Shown one piece after another: positions 54,265 to 64,000 of a DNA stretch of 64,000 nucleotides. Source of the DNA: Theropithecus gelada (lineage: Eukaryota; Chordata; Mammalia; Primates; Cercopithecidae); the NCBI RefSeq assembly GCF_003255815.1, contig NC_037681.1, positions 85,539,703 to 85,603,702 on the forward strand, in the 5' to 3' direction. The position numbers and the translations under genes are program-made. The notes beneath the pieces were generated by a model. That model did no database searches and had not been told where the DNA came from. It saw only the letters and a list, made by a program, of their open reading frames with translations. How positions within the stretch are numbered: position 1 is the stretch's first letter; each line of letters opens with the position of its first letter.

Positions 54265-54570
54265 GCCGGGCGCGGTGGCTCAAGCCTGTAATCCCAGCAC
54301 TTTGGGAGGCCGAGACGGGCAAATCATGAGGTCAGGAGATCGAGACCATCCTGGCTAACACGGTGAAACCCTGTCTCTACTAAAAAATACAAAAACTAGC
54401 CGGGCGAGGTGGCGGGCGCCTGTAGTCCCAGCTACTCGGGAGGCTGAGGCAGGAGAATGGCGTAAACCCGGGAGGCGGAGCTTGCAGTGAGCTGAGATCC
54501 GGCCACTGCACTCCAGCCTGGACGACAGAGCCAGACTCCGTCTCAAAAAAAAAAAAAAAAAAAAAAAAAA
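54265..54570 (+). mobile_element. AluY of the Old World monkey AluYR type
   Basis: Young Alu with many intact CpGs, a 28-base A tail and a perfect 15-bp duplication AAGAATCCACAGTGA (54250-54264 and 54570-54584, tail overlapping by one A). It has GGCTCAAGCCTG, GAGACGGGC, AACTAGCCGGGCGAGGTGG and GATCCGGCCACTG, which I recognise from rhesus AluYR copies and not from human AluY. Confidence 0.93.
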
Positions 54571-54692
54571 AGAATCCACAGTGAATGCATAGAGTGCCCA
54601 GAAAGAATAGGACATGCACGTGCACGGGACATGTGCATGCCTATGTTCATATCACATATGATTTTGCCTCTCACAATACACTTGATTACTTT

Positions 54693-54774
54693 TCCCTTCC
54701 TTCCTTCCTTCCTTCCTTCCTTCCTTCCTTCCTTCCTTCCTTCCTTCCTTCCTTCCTTCCTTCCTTCTTTCCTT

Positions 54775-54778
<4 letters not shown>
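54693..54778. repeat. (TTCC)n polypyrimidine microsatellite
   Basis: About 85 bases of near-perfect TTCC units. Confidence 0.97.

Positions 54779-54823
<45 letters not shown>
54779..54823. repeat. (GT)n microsatellite
   Basis: About 22 uninterrupted GT dinucleotides adjoining the TTCC tract; alternating purine-pyrimidine DNA that can adopt Z-form. Confidence 0.97.
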
Positions 54824-54825
<2 letters not shown>

Positions 54826-55105
54826 ATGGAGTGTCACTCTTGTTGCCCAGGCTGGAGTGCAATGGCGCAATCTCTGCTAACTGCAAACTCTGCCTCCCGG
54901 GTTCAAGCGATTCTCCTGCCTCAGCCTCCTGAGTAGCTGGGATTATAGGCGCCTGCCACCATGCTCAGCTTATTTTTGTATTTTTAGTAGAGACGGGGTT
55001 TCACCATGTTGGTTGGGCTGGTCTCGAACTCCTGACCTCAGGTGATCCACCCACCTTGGCTTCCCAAAGTGCTGGGATTACAGGCATGAGCCACCACACC
55101 TGGCC
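54824..55105 (-). mobile_element. Alu element
   Basis: Minus-strand Alu whose tail side carries the GT and TTCC repeats. Confidence 0.94.
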
Positions 55106-55980
55106 TCAACTTTTCTTCGTCTAATGTGTGGGGGTTGTTGAGGCCTCTTAGGCTCAACAGCTTTATTCATAGGTTTTTCAACTTTCTTACAAGACATCTT
55201 CCCAATATGGCAGAACAACATAGACATGAGAGGCGCTTCTACCAGGGGGAGAGCTGAAATGTGCCTGTCACACATCCTCCACCCTTCCACTAGGACCTGG
55301 AAGGTTGCTGGAGAGCAGATTGTAATAGAGTGTTTTGATTTACATAGCACATTTTTTTCTTCTCTTTTTTAAGCTACCAATTCTTGAACATGCATCACAT
55401 AGCAAATTTTAAGTAAAAATGTTGCTAGGTCTCTATAATAAATGTTTGGAGAGTGAAAGTTCAAATGGTGGGTCTCACTCTTGGAGGAAGTGCTGATGAA
55501 TCAATGGATGCTGGCCTCAGTTCCCAACCTGTCCAGGCACAGCAGGGTGATTCAGGACTGAATTCCCAGTCCCTGCAGGCTAATAGACGGTCCTAGCCTA
55601 TTTGTTTACACAACCGTCCTGGCAGTTGTTTAACTTCAGCCTCATTTCAGATGCAAAATATTACAAGTGCTTTCTCTTTGCAGGTCCAGAAGGAAATGTC
55701 AGGCGAAGATTTTATCTGTTATCTTCGTGTGAGGGCTTAAATGAAGAACCAGGAATTGAAAGAGATTAATTCGTCAAATTATTATGGAGGCCTGTCATGC
55801 CTGGGTGTGAGGAGGACAAGAATGATTAAGACAGGGGATGCCGACCTCTATGGGCTTACAATGTAGAGGAGTTAGAACTTGAGGTTGCAATGGAAACTGA
55901 AAATTCAAGTCTTTTATCTCCTGGGGAAGGCTGTACCGAGGGTAATGCTTCTCACTTATTTATGTGTTAAATAATGTATT
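55106..55980. other. Unique DNA, no feature recognised
   Basis: About 0.9 kb. The minus-strand frame at 55078-55350 begins in unique DNA and ends in Alu; no domain recognised. Confidence 0.45.
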
Positions 55981-55990
55981 TTATAAATTG

Positions 55991-56286
55991 GCCGGCCGGG
56001 TGTGGTGGCTCACACCTGTAATCCTAACACTTTGAGAGGCCGAGGCAGGTGGATCATATGAGGTCAGGAGTTTGAAACCAGCCTGGCCAACATGGTGAAA
56101 CCCCGTCTCTACTAAAAATATAAAAAAAGTTAGCTGGGCGTGGTGGTGTGTGCCTATAATCATAGCTACTTGGCAGGCTGAGGCAGAAGAATTGCCTGAA
56201 CCTGGGAGGCACAGTTTGCAGTGAGCGGAGGTCGCACCACTGTGCTCCAGCCTGGGTGACAGCGAGATTCTGTCTCAAAAAAAAAA
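55991..56286 (+). mobile_element. Alu element
   Basis: Full-length Alu, GGCCGGGTGTGGTGG to an A tail at 56286. Confidence 0.94.
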
Positions 56287-57799
56287 GCGTTTAACAATAA
56301 TGTATTGTACACTTAAAAATTTTTGGGGGTAGATCTTATGTTAAGTCTTCTTACCACAATAAATTTTTAAAAATAAAATGACTTAGTTAACATTGCATTC
56401 TGTTTGTTAAAAAATTCCTGTGCTCACCATTTCCCATAGGAAGCTGCATAGCAAGGGGGTCTTACCCCTGATACTGCTACTGTCAGCACGACTTCTGGGG
56501 ATGAGGCACTGTGGTGGGGTCTTCCTCTTCCAAGACCATGATGGGGTCTGGGTGGATGCCTTCCTCTCCTTGCTGGGGTGGGAAATTGGGAGGTGTTGCA
56601 AATCAGTGGTTGTGGCAGCTGCTGATGAAGAAGTCAGTGGTGTCTGGTTTTCAAGGTCATCAAGGGGAATAAATAGTACCTACCTCTCCTCCCTCATCCA
56701 CTGTGCTATGTCGTGTTATTAGGAGCTTCACTTGCCTCATGGGAAAATTAATAAATGTTTTTTAAAGCCCAGTCTCAAACGTTGCAGAGGCATGAGGTGA
56801 GGCTAAAGATTAAGGGTGGGTATGACCTGTCCAAAGGGGAGACAGGGACTCTAGAGACAGGGGACCTAGGGGAGGAAGAGTGCCACAGAGGCAGAGACCT
56901 GCATATACCCTCTGCAGTGCCCCAGGGACTTTGAGGCCCTTGGGGAGGTTCCTTGTGAGCCACGGCAGCAGGGGCTGAGGAGCCACTGCACGGCTGGCAG
57001 TTTGCCTGGGCCTAGGATCAGGTTCCTCACAGACTCGTCCCACGGAGATGGAGGCCTGCTCCAGGGATGGGGCTACACTGGGCTTCCCATCAGTTGGCAG
57101 GCAGGTGCTCACAGTCGGATGGATTAAATTTTTTTAAAAAGGAGAAATATGACATTTCTCATACCTGAATGTTGTGAAGCAAATTTATACCCGTTAGACT
57201 TGACTCTGGATAAACGCATCCCTGCAATCTTCTGGCAAGTGAGAGGCATTGAAGGATGCACCAGAGAGCAGGGACCTGTGGAGGGTTAGAAAACAAAGCC
57301 CTTTGAGGGAGCTGAAGAGATTATCTCATTGGCCAAAAACTGACAAACAGGGAGTCGCATATGACAAAGGCAAAACGGAAGGGGCTCCCTTTACCACAAG
57401 AAAGTCTTCCAGTACCTTGTGGGTCTGTGGGACCCAGAGAAAGTGGGGCAAGCAGTTGGGCTGTGGGCCAGGGTCTTATCGAGCACTTGTGGTCAAACAC
57501 AGAGCATGTATTGTGCTCCCTTCAGAGCTGGAGCCTGATGGAGGACTGGGCTGGAGACACAACACTACAGAAAGGCCACCCACATCTCCTGTCGCGTGAA
57601 AATGGAGAATTTGGCCATACAGGAGGAGAGGAAGGGATCCTGACTTGTCTACCAACCATGCAATTCATATCACTGTGTATTTCTTATGCTTGTGAAACCA
57701 AATGGAACTCTGTGCCAAGAGCTTCAGAGAAGAACATGATCTGGTCGAGTGTGAAGAATATTCTCAAATATTAAGGCACTGTTTGATGTTCATGCCCAG
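56287..57799. other. Unique DNA, no feature recognised
   Basis: About 1.5 kb. Open frames at 56420-56722, 57249-57599 and 57361-57774 overlap in different frames and lack domains. Confidence 0.45.
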
Positions 57800-58240
57800 C
57801 CACTCCTCTCTCAGAATCCACCATGTTTGTACCCCCAGGGAGGCCAGCTGACCCAGGACATGCCAATCAGCCTCACTTTCCTGGGAATATGCGGTTGGGA
57901 GTAAGAGAGCGTGAGTTCTTCTCAACATGGGAGTGTAACATGTTGAGTAAACTTAGAGTTATGGAGAGGAGAAGGCAGAAAGCATTTTCCACCCGGGGGC
58001 CAGGAAGAGAGAAACCAGGCTGCAGAGAGAATGAAGACGAAGTCAAATCACAGAAAAAACCAAGACACGGAAGAGTCCAAGTGGCCTTCCAGTTTCTAAT
58101 TCTAGTCCTTCCAGAGACCTCTTAGCCTTCCTGCCCTGGGGTTCTGAGATATAACCCAGGATCCTTACAATTTACCTTTTCTTGTTCAAACTAGTTCTCA
58201 TTGGTTCTGTAACTTGCAACCAATGAGTCTTAAGTATTAA
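57800..58240 (+). repeat. Possible MLT-type LTR
   Basis: CAATCAGCCTCACTTTCCTG and the end TTGGTTCTGTAACTTGCAACC resemble ancient MaLR-type LTRs. Weak. Confidence 0.4.
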
Positions 58241-58289
58241 GTAGCCCATCAGGAATGACACATCAGACAAACAGAGCAAGTGACTCACC

Positions 58290-58660
58290 ATTTTGTGTTT
58301 ATGTAGTAAAACACACAGAACAGTAACCATTTTTAAGTGTATGCTTCTGTGGCATTAAGTACATTCACATTAGTATGAATCATCACTACCATGCATCTCC
58401 AGAACCTTCTTTCTTTCTTTTTTTTTTTTTCAGAAACAAGGTCTCACTCTATTGCCCAGGCTGGAGTGCAGTGGTACAATCATGGCTGATTACAATTTTG
58501 ACTTCCTGGGCTCAAGTAATCCTCCTGCCTCAGTCTCCCAAGTAGCTGGAACTACAGGTGCATGACCAACCATGCCTGGCTAGTATATTTTTTTAAATAA
58601 AATGTCTCACTATGTTGCCCAGGCTTTCAGAACTTCTTTACCCATTTTTAAAATCGGGGT
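58290..58660 (-). mobile_element. L1-type antisense fragment, split by an Alu
   Basis: AACCATTTTTAAGTGTATGC, GTGGCATTAAGTACATTCAC and CATCTCCAGAACCTTCT are the familiar antisense L1 3' block. CAGAACCTTCTTT (58400-58412) and CAGAACTTCTTTA (58628-58640) are the target duplication of the Alu. Confidence 0.75.
58413..58627 (-). mobile_element. Alu element, truncated
   Basis: Minus-strand Alu stopping at ATGTTGCCCAGGCTTT, so lacking most of the left-arm 5' part. Confidence 0.9.
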
Positions 58661-59524
58661 CCTTCATGATGCCAGGGTTGGCTCATTGCAGTTTATGAGC
58701 ATGAGCTATGGCGGAGACATATGCCCGCACTGTGAGATGCCTTCGGAGTTTGTTGGTTTTAGCTGCTGATCTCATTGTTGGGTGATTTGCTTTTTCTCAT
58801 GGTATTAGGGTTTAGGAAAAATTCATGGTTACTTCAAGGTTCCAGGCAAACCAGTGTTCATTATAAAAAATTTGGCTGCTGTTTGATAAACTTTGTTGAC
58901 AACCACTTTGACTTAACATTCTGTTGCTATACACCACAAAGAGCTTTACACCTGGATCCACACACGTAAGGTTTCCATTATTACATTTGAGAAGACGAGG
59001 AGCTACTTTTCCAAGGCAAGTAGGAGCCTCCCCAAGGGTCTCATGACCTCTGCATGCTAGGCAGCATGTCAGAGAATAATATAGTCAGTCAAGGGCATGC
59101 CACAGTCATAAATGCGCCCTCCGCCAGCCTTGCTGACTTACAATAAAGAATCACTTTACACTCATGCCGTCTGTTCATCAAAAGTCAGCTTAGCCCTTTC
59201 CCACGTCGTCTTCACTCCAGGATTCAAGATGATGGAGTAACTTTCAATTCAACATTGCCAACCAGATGACAGGAGAAGTGCATCATGTATCATACACCAG
59301 CTTTTAAAGACATAAATCACTTCCATTCACAGTTCATTGACCAAAGCAAGTACATGGCCACTCTTGACCACAAAAAAATGTTTTGCAGGGGAGGTGCCAT
59401 AAGGAGATATGTGCAGATTACTATCTGCAGTATGTGGCAGACAGTAATAAAACCTTTCCATAGCCAGCCTTCCACATTCAAATCAGATCATGCTACCAAA
59501 AAGACATCATCTTCATTTCTTTAA
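58661..59524. other. Unique DNA, no feature recognised
   Basis: About 0.9 kb with nothing recognised. Confidence 0.45.
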
Positions 59525-59690
59525 CAAGAAGTTATTGGGCATCTACTCTGTACCAGGCACTGTTCCAGCCACAGAAGATTCAGCAATGAACTAGACAAAT
59601 AGCTCCCTTCCCGCATGGAGCTTATATTGTAGGGAGGGACATGGGTACTAAATAAGTAAACAAGTAAATACAAAGGATAATTATAGGTTG
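59525..59690 (-). mobile_element. L2 3' end fragment
   Basis: GTTATTGGGCATCTACTCTG, CCAGGCACTGTTCCAGCC and CATGGAGCTTATATTGTAGG are the reversed L2 tail. Confidence 0.75.
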
Positions 59691-59794
59691 TAATAGATAA
59701 AGATTAAACTTATACCTCAGGAAAGGGAGTATGAAGTTGTGACTAAGAGTACAGGCTCTGAAGTCACACTGCCTGGGTTCTTAACTAGGGTTAT

Positions 59795-60296
59795 CAGATG
59801 AAATACAAGACATCCAGTTAAATGCAAAGTTCAGATAAACAATGAATAATGTTTTTGCATAAGTAGCTTCCAAATATTGCATGGGACATATTTATACTAA
59901 AAAACTGTTTATTGGGCCAGGTGTGGTGGCTCATGCCTGTAATCCTAGCACTCTGGCAGGCCCAGGCAGGCGGATCATGAAGTCAAGAGATCAAAACCAT
60001 CCTGGCCAATATGGTGAAACCCCGTCTCAACTTAAAAAAAATACAAAAATTAGCTGGGCGTGATGGCGCACTCCTGTAGTCCCAGCTACTTGGGAGACTG
60101 AGGCAGGAGAATTGCTTGAACCTGGGAGGCAGAGGTTGCAGGGAGCCGAGATCGCCCCACTGCACTCCAGCCTGGTGACAGAGCAAGACTCTGTCTCAAA
60201 AAAAACAAAACAACAACAACAAAAAAAACAAAACTGTTTATTGAAAACGTAAACTTAACTGGACATCTTGTAATTTTTATTTGCTAAGTCTGCCAA
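59795..60296. mobile_element. MER53 palindromic MITE, itself split by an Alu
   Basis: Left half AGGGTTATCAGATGAAATAC, CAGTTAAATGCAAAGTTCAG, CCAAATATTGCATGGGACAT. Right half AACTTAACTGGACATCTTGT, TTTGCTAAGTCTGCCAACTCT, which mirrors the left half. TTCTTAAC before and TTCCTAAC after it are a hAT-like 8-bp duplication. Confidence 0.8.
59915..60229 (+). mobile_element. Alu element inside MER53
   Basis: Full-length Alu with an (AAC)n-rich tail; perfect 14-bp AAAACTGTTTATTG at 59901-59914 and 60230-60243. Confidence 0.95.
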
Positions 60297-60515
60297 CTCT
60301 ATTCCTAACCCAGTTATGCCACTTTCCAGCTGTGTGATCTGGAACAAGTTATAGTTACTTAATCTCTCTGTGCCTCAGTTTCCTTATCTATGATATAGGA
60401 CAGTAATACTACTTACCTGCCAGGGTTATATTAAAGATTAAAGTTAGCATACATAAAGTACTTAGATTAGTGCCTGGCACGTAGTAAACATGCAATAAAT
60501 GACAGTTGGTGTTTA

Positions 60516-60591
60516 TTAGGTTGGTACAAAAGTAATTGCAGTGTTTGCTATTCTAATGGCAAAAACTGCAATTACTTTTGCTCCAACCTAA
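60516..60591. mobile_element. MADE1 mariner MITE, miR-548-type hairpin
   Basis: Near-perfect palindrome of 76 bases beginning TTAGGTTGG and ending CCAACCTAA, with the TA target duplication at 60514-60515 and 60592-60593. The arms hold AAAAGTAATTGCAG and CTGCAATTACTTTTG. MADE1 copies are the source of the primate miR-548 family. Confidence 0.93.
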
Positions 60592-60714
60592 TATTATCCA
60601 ATAGAAAGGTGAGCAATTATATGGAAATTAGAAAAAAAATTCAATATTGCCATCTGATGAAAGAATCTCACAGAGAATGAGAGAAAAAAATCAAATTTTG
60701 CTTCTTTTTCTACC

Positions 60715-60800
60715 TTTTTAATTAATAAATATTTATTGAGTACCTTCTATTGATAGAAGTTGTATCCTAAGTCCTGAGCAGGCATCAAGGATAAAAGATA
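60715..60800 (-). mobile_element. L2 3' end fragment
   Basis: AATAAATATTTATTGAGTAC is the reversed L2 tail. Confidence 0.55.
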
Positions 60801-60839
60801 CATAGGACTATAGCAGACATGATTTGCCATCTATAAAAT

Positions 60840-61235
60840 CTATCTCACTTGTCTCTTCCTTAATAGAATCTTGAGTTTGTTCAAAGCAGTAATGTAGCCA
60901 AATAAATACTTGCTTACCCAGCCTCCCTTGCAGCTAGGGTGGCCATGTGACATGGTTCTAGCCCGTGAGATATAAGCATAATCTAGTGAGGTTTTCCCAA
61001 TAAAATGGAACTGCAGCACTTTCTTCTTCTTTCCTTGAATGTGGATGCAGCCATTATCTTAAAACCTTGGGGGAAAGGCAAAGAGAATCACAGTGGTGTC
61101 AGTCCCAACACCACTGAGCTTCTGAACCAATACAAGCAGCCACTTACCTCCAGGCTTCTTATAAAGTGAGAAAATTATGCCTTATTTGTTCAGGTAACTG
61201 TTAGTCAGGTATACAGTTGTTTGCTGCCAATCTCA
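60840..61235 (+). repeat. MLT1-type MaLR LTR
   Basis: AGCCTCCCTTGCAGCTAGGG, TGGCCATGTGACATGGTTCT, AAAGAGAATCACAGTGGTGT, GAGCTTCTGAACCAATAC and a degraded 3' end. Subfamily unassigned. Confidence 0.65.
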
Positions 61236-61437
61236 TTCCTGTTTTAAAGACGTAACACCTTTCCTCAAGGAGTTTTATAGGCAGTCCCTTAATTTTCTGC
61301 TCCTTAAAACTACACTGAAGTATAAACAAATTGTATATTTCCAAAATAATATCCAAAAGGGGTATATTCCCAGAGATTTTAAAAGTATAATATTGCTTGC
61401 CTTTGGAACATCATCTTGAAGCTCTATTTCCACCATG

Positions 61438-62149
61438 TGTGATGGTTAATTTGTGTGTCAACTTGGCTGGGCCATAGTGCCCAGATATGTATGTGATGGA
61501 ACATTTTCTACATATTTCTGTGAGGGTGTTTTGGATGAGATTAACATTTAAGTAGTTGGACATTTTTTTTTTAATGAAATCTCACTCTGTTACTCAGGCT
61601 GGAGTGCAGTGGTGCGATCTCAGCTCACTGCAACCTCCACCTCCTGGGTTCAAGTGATTCTCATGCCCCAGCCTCCTGAGTAGCTGGGATTACAGGCATG
61701 CACCACCACACCTGGCTAATTTTTGTATTTTCACTAGAAACAGGGTTTCACCATGTTGGCCAGGCTGCTCTCAAACTCCTGACCTCAAATGATCCACCTG
61801 CCTTACAGGCTTGAGCCACCATGCCCGGCCAAATCGGTGGACTTTGAGGAAAACAGATTGTCCTGCATGATGTGGGTGAGCCTCATCCAGTCAGCTGAGG
61901 CCTGAGTAGAACAAACCACTGACCTCCTCTGAATTAGAAGGAATTCTGTCAATAGGCGGCGTTTAGATTTGAACTGTGACACTGGTTCTTTCCTGAGTCT
62001 CCAACCTGGTGGCCTTCAGACTGGACTGCAGATTTTGGACTTGCTGGCTCTCACAATCACATGAGCTAATTCCTTAAAATAAGTCTCTGCTACTCTCTCA
62101 GGATATACATCTTGTTGGCTCTGATTCTCTGGATAACCCTGACTATACA
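61438..62149 (+). repeat. MLT2-type (ERVL) LTR, split by an Alu
   Basis: Starts TGTGATGGTTAATTTGTG and GTCAACTTGGCTGGGC; after the Alu, GTGGGTGAGCCTCATCCAGT, GAGCTAATTCCTTAAAATAA and the end GGATAACCCTGACTATACA. This is the order of MLT2-type ERVL LTRs. No internal ERVL sequence adjoins it, so it is probably a solo LTR. Confidence 0.85.
61563..61829 (-). mobile_element. Alu element inside the MLT2 LTR
   Basis: Minus-strand Alu with a 20-30 base internal deletion near 61804 (the CCCAAAGTGCTGGGA block is missing). Confidence 0.92.
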
Positions 62150-63396
62150 TTATGTTCTATATAATTTGTTCACTTTATTCTTTCTTGTCACAGTTAAACA
62201 CAAAAGTCACCCCTTATAAATAAAACAAACACCCAAATCGAGGTTCCATCCCTAGCATTCAGCATGCCAAATGATCTCCATCTTTGCCTCAACTGCATCA
62301 AGTTTTATGAGGTCTTCATTTTTTTTGTCACGAGCATGAATATTTTCATTTTTCCACTTTACTTCTTTAATAAAACAATCACTGCAAATATAATAAAGTA
62401 TTTAAATAATTGTCCCCAAACTGCCATACCAATGAAAGTGATGAAACCATAGAACAGAGCAGCTGGCTGGCCAGCAACTCTGCTGTGGGATAGCTGGGAA
62501 TGTTCGTTTTTGCCAGCTGATGCATGAAAGCCTGAGTTTGACATGTAACACTCAGTTTAGAAGTGTCAGTGTAGAGTGTGAAAAGGGTGCTTAGGTCGTT
62601 TTAAAGCACAATCATTAAAGTTGAGGACTACCTATGCGATGCAGTAGTGACCTATGAGAAGTCTACAAATAACTTTAAAGCCAGATTTGACAAGTGACTG
62701 AAAAGGAGATAATGAAAGGCAGAGAGAGGCTGGAGCAAAGACAAAGAATTTACATCCTTTTTCCCACCCTCCTGAGTTTTCAGCTATTCTGAGATAGACA
62801 TAGGAGCTTGGCAGATGGAAATTACAATATCACTTTTATTATCTCTGGAGTTGTTAAAATAACTACAGCCAACTTGGCTTATACAGGCTTAACTTATGAA
62901 TTAGGCAGTCCCCACCCAGGCCCAGCTGGGCGAATGCTTTATACTGCACAGCAGAGATGTCAACCAGAGCAAAAGAAGGGAGGAAGGGGCTGGGTCGGCA
63001 TGCCCAGATCGTTCTCTCAGACTCACCTACCAGATGTCACTTCTGAGAAGAAGATTGAGGGAGGCTGGGAGAAAGGCCAGTAGTGGGGTGTCTAGATAAA
63101 AGTTTCCACAGGAAACTAAGAAGTGGGGAACTAGCGTCCCCATAACAGCCTCCAGCTGTTTGTTCTCCCAATGCATTGGAGTCCTCTATCAAGTGTGCCA
63201 CCAGCCAAGGATGTGGCAGCCCCCTTCAGGAAAGAAGAAATGGCAAACAACCTAGGAGTTTTTGCTCCCACCTTCTGACACTGAATGGCTTCAGAGTATC
63301 CTCCTGGGACTGCTGGCAGGCAGCATCCACTTTACCCCAAGAAGGCTCTTGAGGTCAGGTGACCATAAAAATGAATGGGTTAGATGAAAACATTAG
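62150..63396. other. Unique DNA, no feature recognised
   Basis: About 1.2 kb. AAAGTTGAGGACTACCTATG near 62620 hints at an old DNA transposon, but I cannot assign it. Confidence 0.4.
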
Positions 63397-63405
63397 TTAA
63401 ATGGG

Positions 63406-63694
63406 GCTGGGCCTGGTGGCTCATGCCTGTCATTCCAGCACTTTGGGAAGCTGAGGCAGGTGGATCTCTTGATCCCAGGAGTTTGAGACTAGCTTGGGTA
63501 ACATAGCAAGACCTCATCTCTACAAAAGAAGTTTTAAAAATTAGCCAGGCATGGTGGCACGTGCCTGTAGTTCCAGCTCCTCAGGAGGCTGAAGTGGGAG
63601 AGTTGCTTGAGCCCAAGGGATCAAAGCTGCAGTGAAATGTGATTGCACCACTGCACTCTGGGTGATAGAATGGGACCCTGTCTTAAAACAAAAA
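63406..63694 (+). mobile_element. Alu element
   Basis: Full-length old Alu; TTAAATGGG at 63397-63405 and 63695-63703. Confidence 0.93.
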
Positions 63695-63704
63695 TTAAAT
63701 GGGC

Positions 63705-64000
63705 TGTGTTCCAGTTGTCTATTGCTGTATAATAAACTACACCAAATTTAGTGTCAGAAAAAAAAATCTATGATTATTGTCTCTCACAACTGTGGGGTTG
63801 ACTGGGCTCGGCAGGCAGTTCTCACTCGGGGTCTCTCTGTCAGCGGCCAGGGCTGTAGTCAGTGTGATGTCTTCCTCATTCGTATGCCTGGCACGTGAAC
63901 CAGGAAGACTCGCACAACTGGGCTCCTTGGGCAGCTCTCTCTATTGCTATGTGACCGTCCCACATGGTCTCTCCTGCAGGGTGGCTTCAGCTTAGCTCAG
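63705..64000 (-). repeat. MLT1-type LTR, cut by the window edge
   Basis: CAGTTGTCTATTGCTGTATA, ATAAACTACACCAAATTTAG, GTCTCTCACAACTGTGGGG and GGCCAGGGCTGTAGTCA are the reversed MLT1 (F-J type) order. It runs out of the window. Confidence 0.75.

Larger units (their letters stand above)
59730..60515 (+). mobile_element. MIR element split by MER53
   Basis: Left part CTAAGAGTACAGGCTCTGAA, CACTGCCTGGGTTC; right part GTTATGCCACTTTCCAGC, TCTGTGCCTCAGTTTCCTTA, GTGCCTGGCACGTAGTAAAC. The two join in MIR order around the MER53 insert. Confidence 0.88.

Noticed and set aside
1..64000. Bacterial-type features (operons, Shine-Dalgarno sites, insertion sequences, toxin systems)
   Set aside because: The Alu, L1, MIR and LTR content is unambiguously primate nuclear DNA, so such models do not apply.

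Overview
The window is primate nuclear DNA from a gene-poor region built almost entirely of layered transposable elements. More than 35 Alu elements or Alu monomers are visible, with L1, L2, MIR, MaLR/MLT LTRs, hAT and mariner MITEs and a 7SL RNA retropseudogene. I recognise no host protein-coding gene. Two Alus carry lineage information: the copy at 54265-54570 (with a perfect 15-bp target duplication) has the base pattern I associate with the AluYR lineage of Old World monkeys (CTCAAGCC at the start, GAGACGGGC, AACTAGCCGGGCGAGG, GATCCGGCC), and the AluY at 17025 shares GCGAGGTGGCGGG. I therefore infer a cercopithecoid monkey (macaque, baboon, vervet or relative) rather than human. The single N at 17336 shows a draft assembly.

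Layout. 1-4323: 5' part of a defective HERV-E-like (class I, gammaretrovirus-like) provirus on the minus strand: LTR, tRNA-Glu-like primer binding site, a leader with a 119-bp tandem duplication, then gag, protease, reverse transcriptase and the start of the RNase H tether, all broken by stops and frameshifts; the window starts inside pol. 4.4-10 kb: Alus, an Alu-split MER5A, L2 fragments and unique DNA. 10-16.4 kb: an ERV1-type LTR on minus (10318-10841), a 7SL pseudogene, a MaLR solo LTR, Alus, and a second ERV1-type LTR on plus split by an Alu. 16.8-17.6 kb: a composite Alu that includes a probable assembly duplication. 17.6-30 kb: Alus, MIRs, MLT-type LTRs, MER5A copies, a CpG-rich unique patch near 23.1 kb and a local tandem duplication of an Alu arm near 27.4 kb. 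30.1-32.7 kb: MER20 and a complete MaLR provirus (30675-32666) with a matching 5-bp duplication (TGTGG). 33-42 kb: L1 and MIR fragments, MLT1 LTRs, and an old L1 3' end split by a MaLR LTR. 42-50 kb: rich in L2. 50-59 kb: sparse repeats and the young AluYR. 59-64 kb: nested MIR/MER53/Alu, a MADE1 hairpin of the miR-548 precursor type, MLT1- and MLT2-type LTRs and a final MLT1 fragment cut by the window edge.

How it fits together. Nothing here is an operon or gene system; the interest lies in how insertions are stacked. Three separate MER5A copies each carry an Alu at the same internal position and in the same relative orientation. Tail-derived microsatellites (GGAA/CCTT, TA, AAAAT) grow from several Alu tails. 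The retroviral and MaLR pieces are old and inactive. Family names rest on my recognition of consensus motifs, not on a database search, and many element borders are accurate only to about 10 bases.
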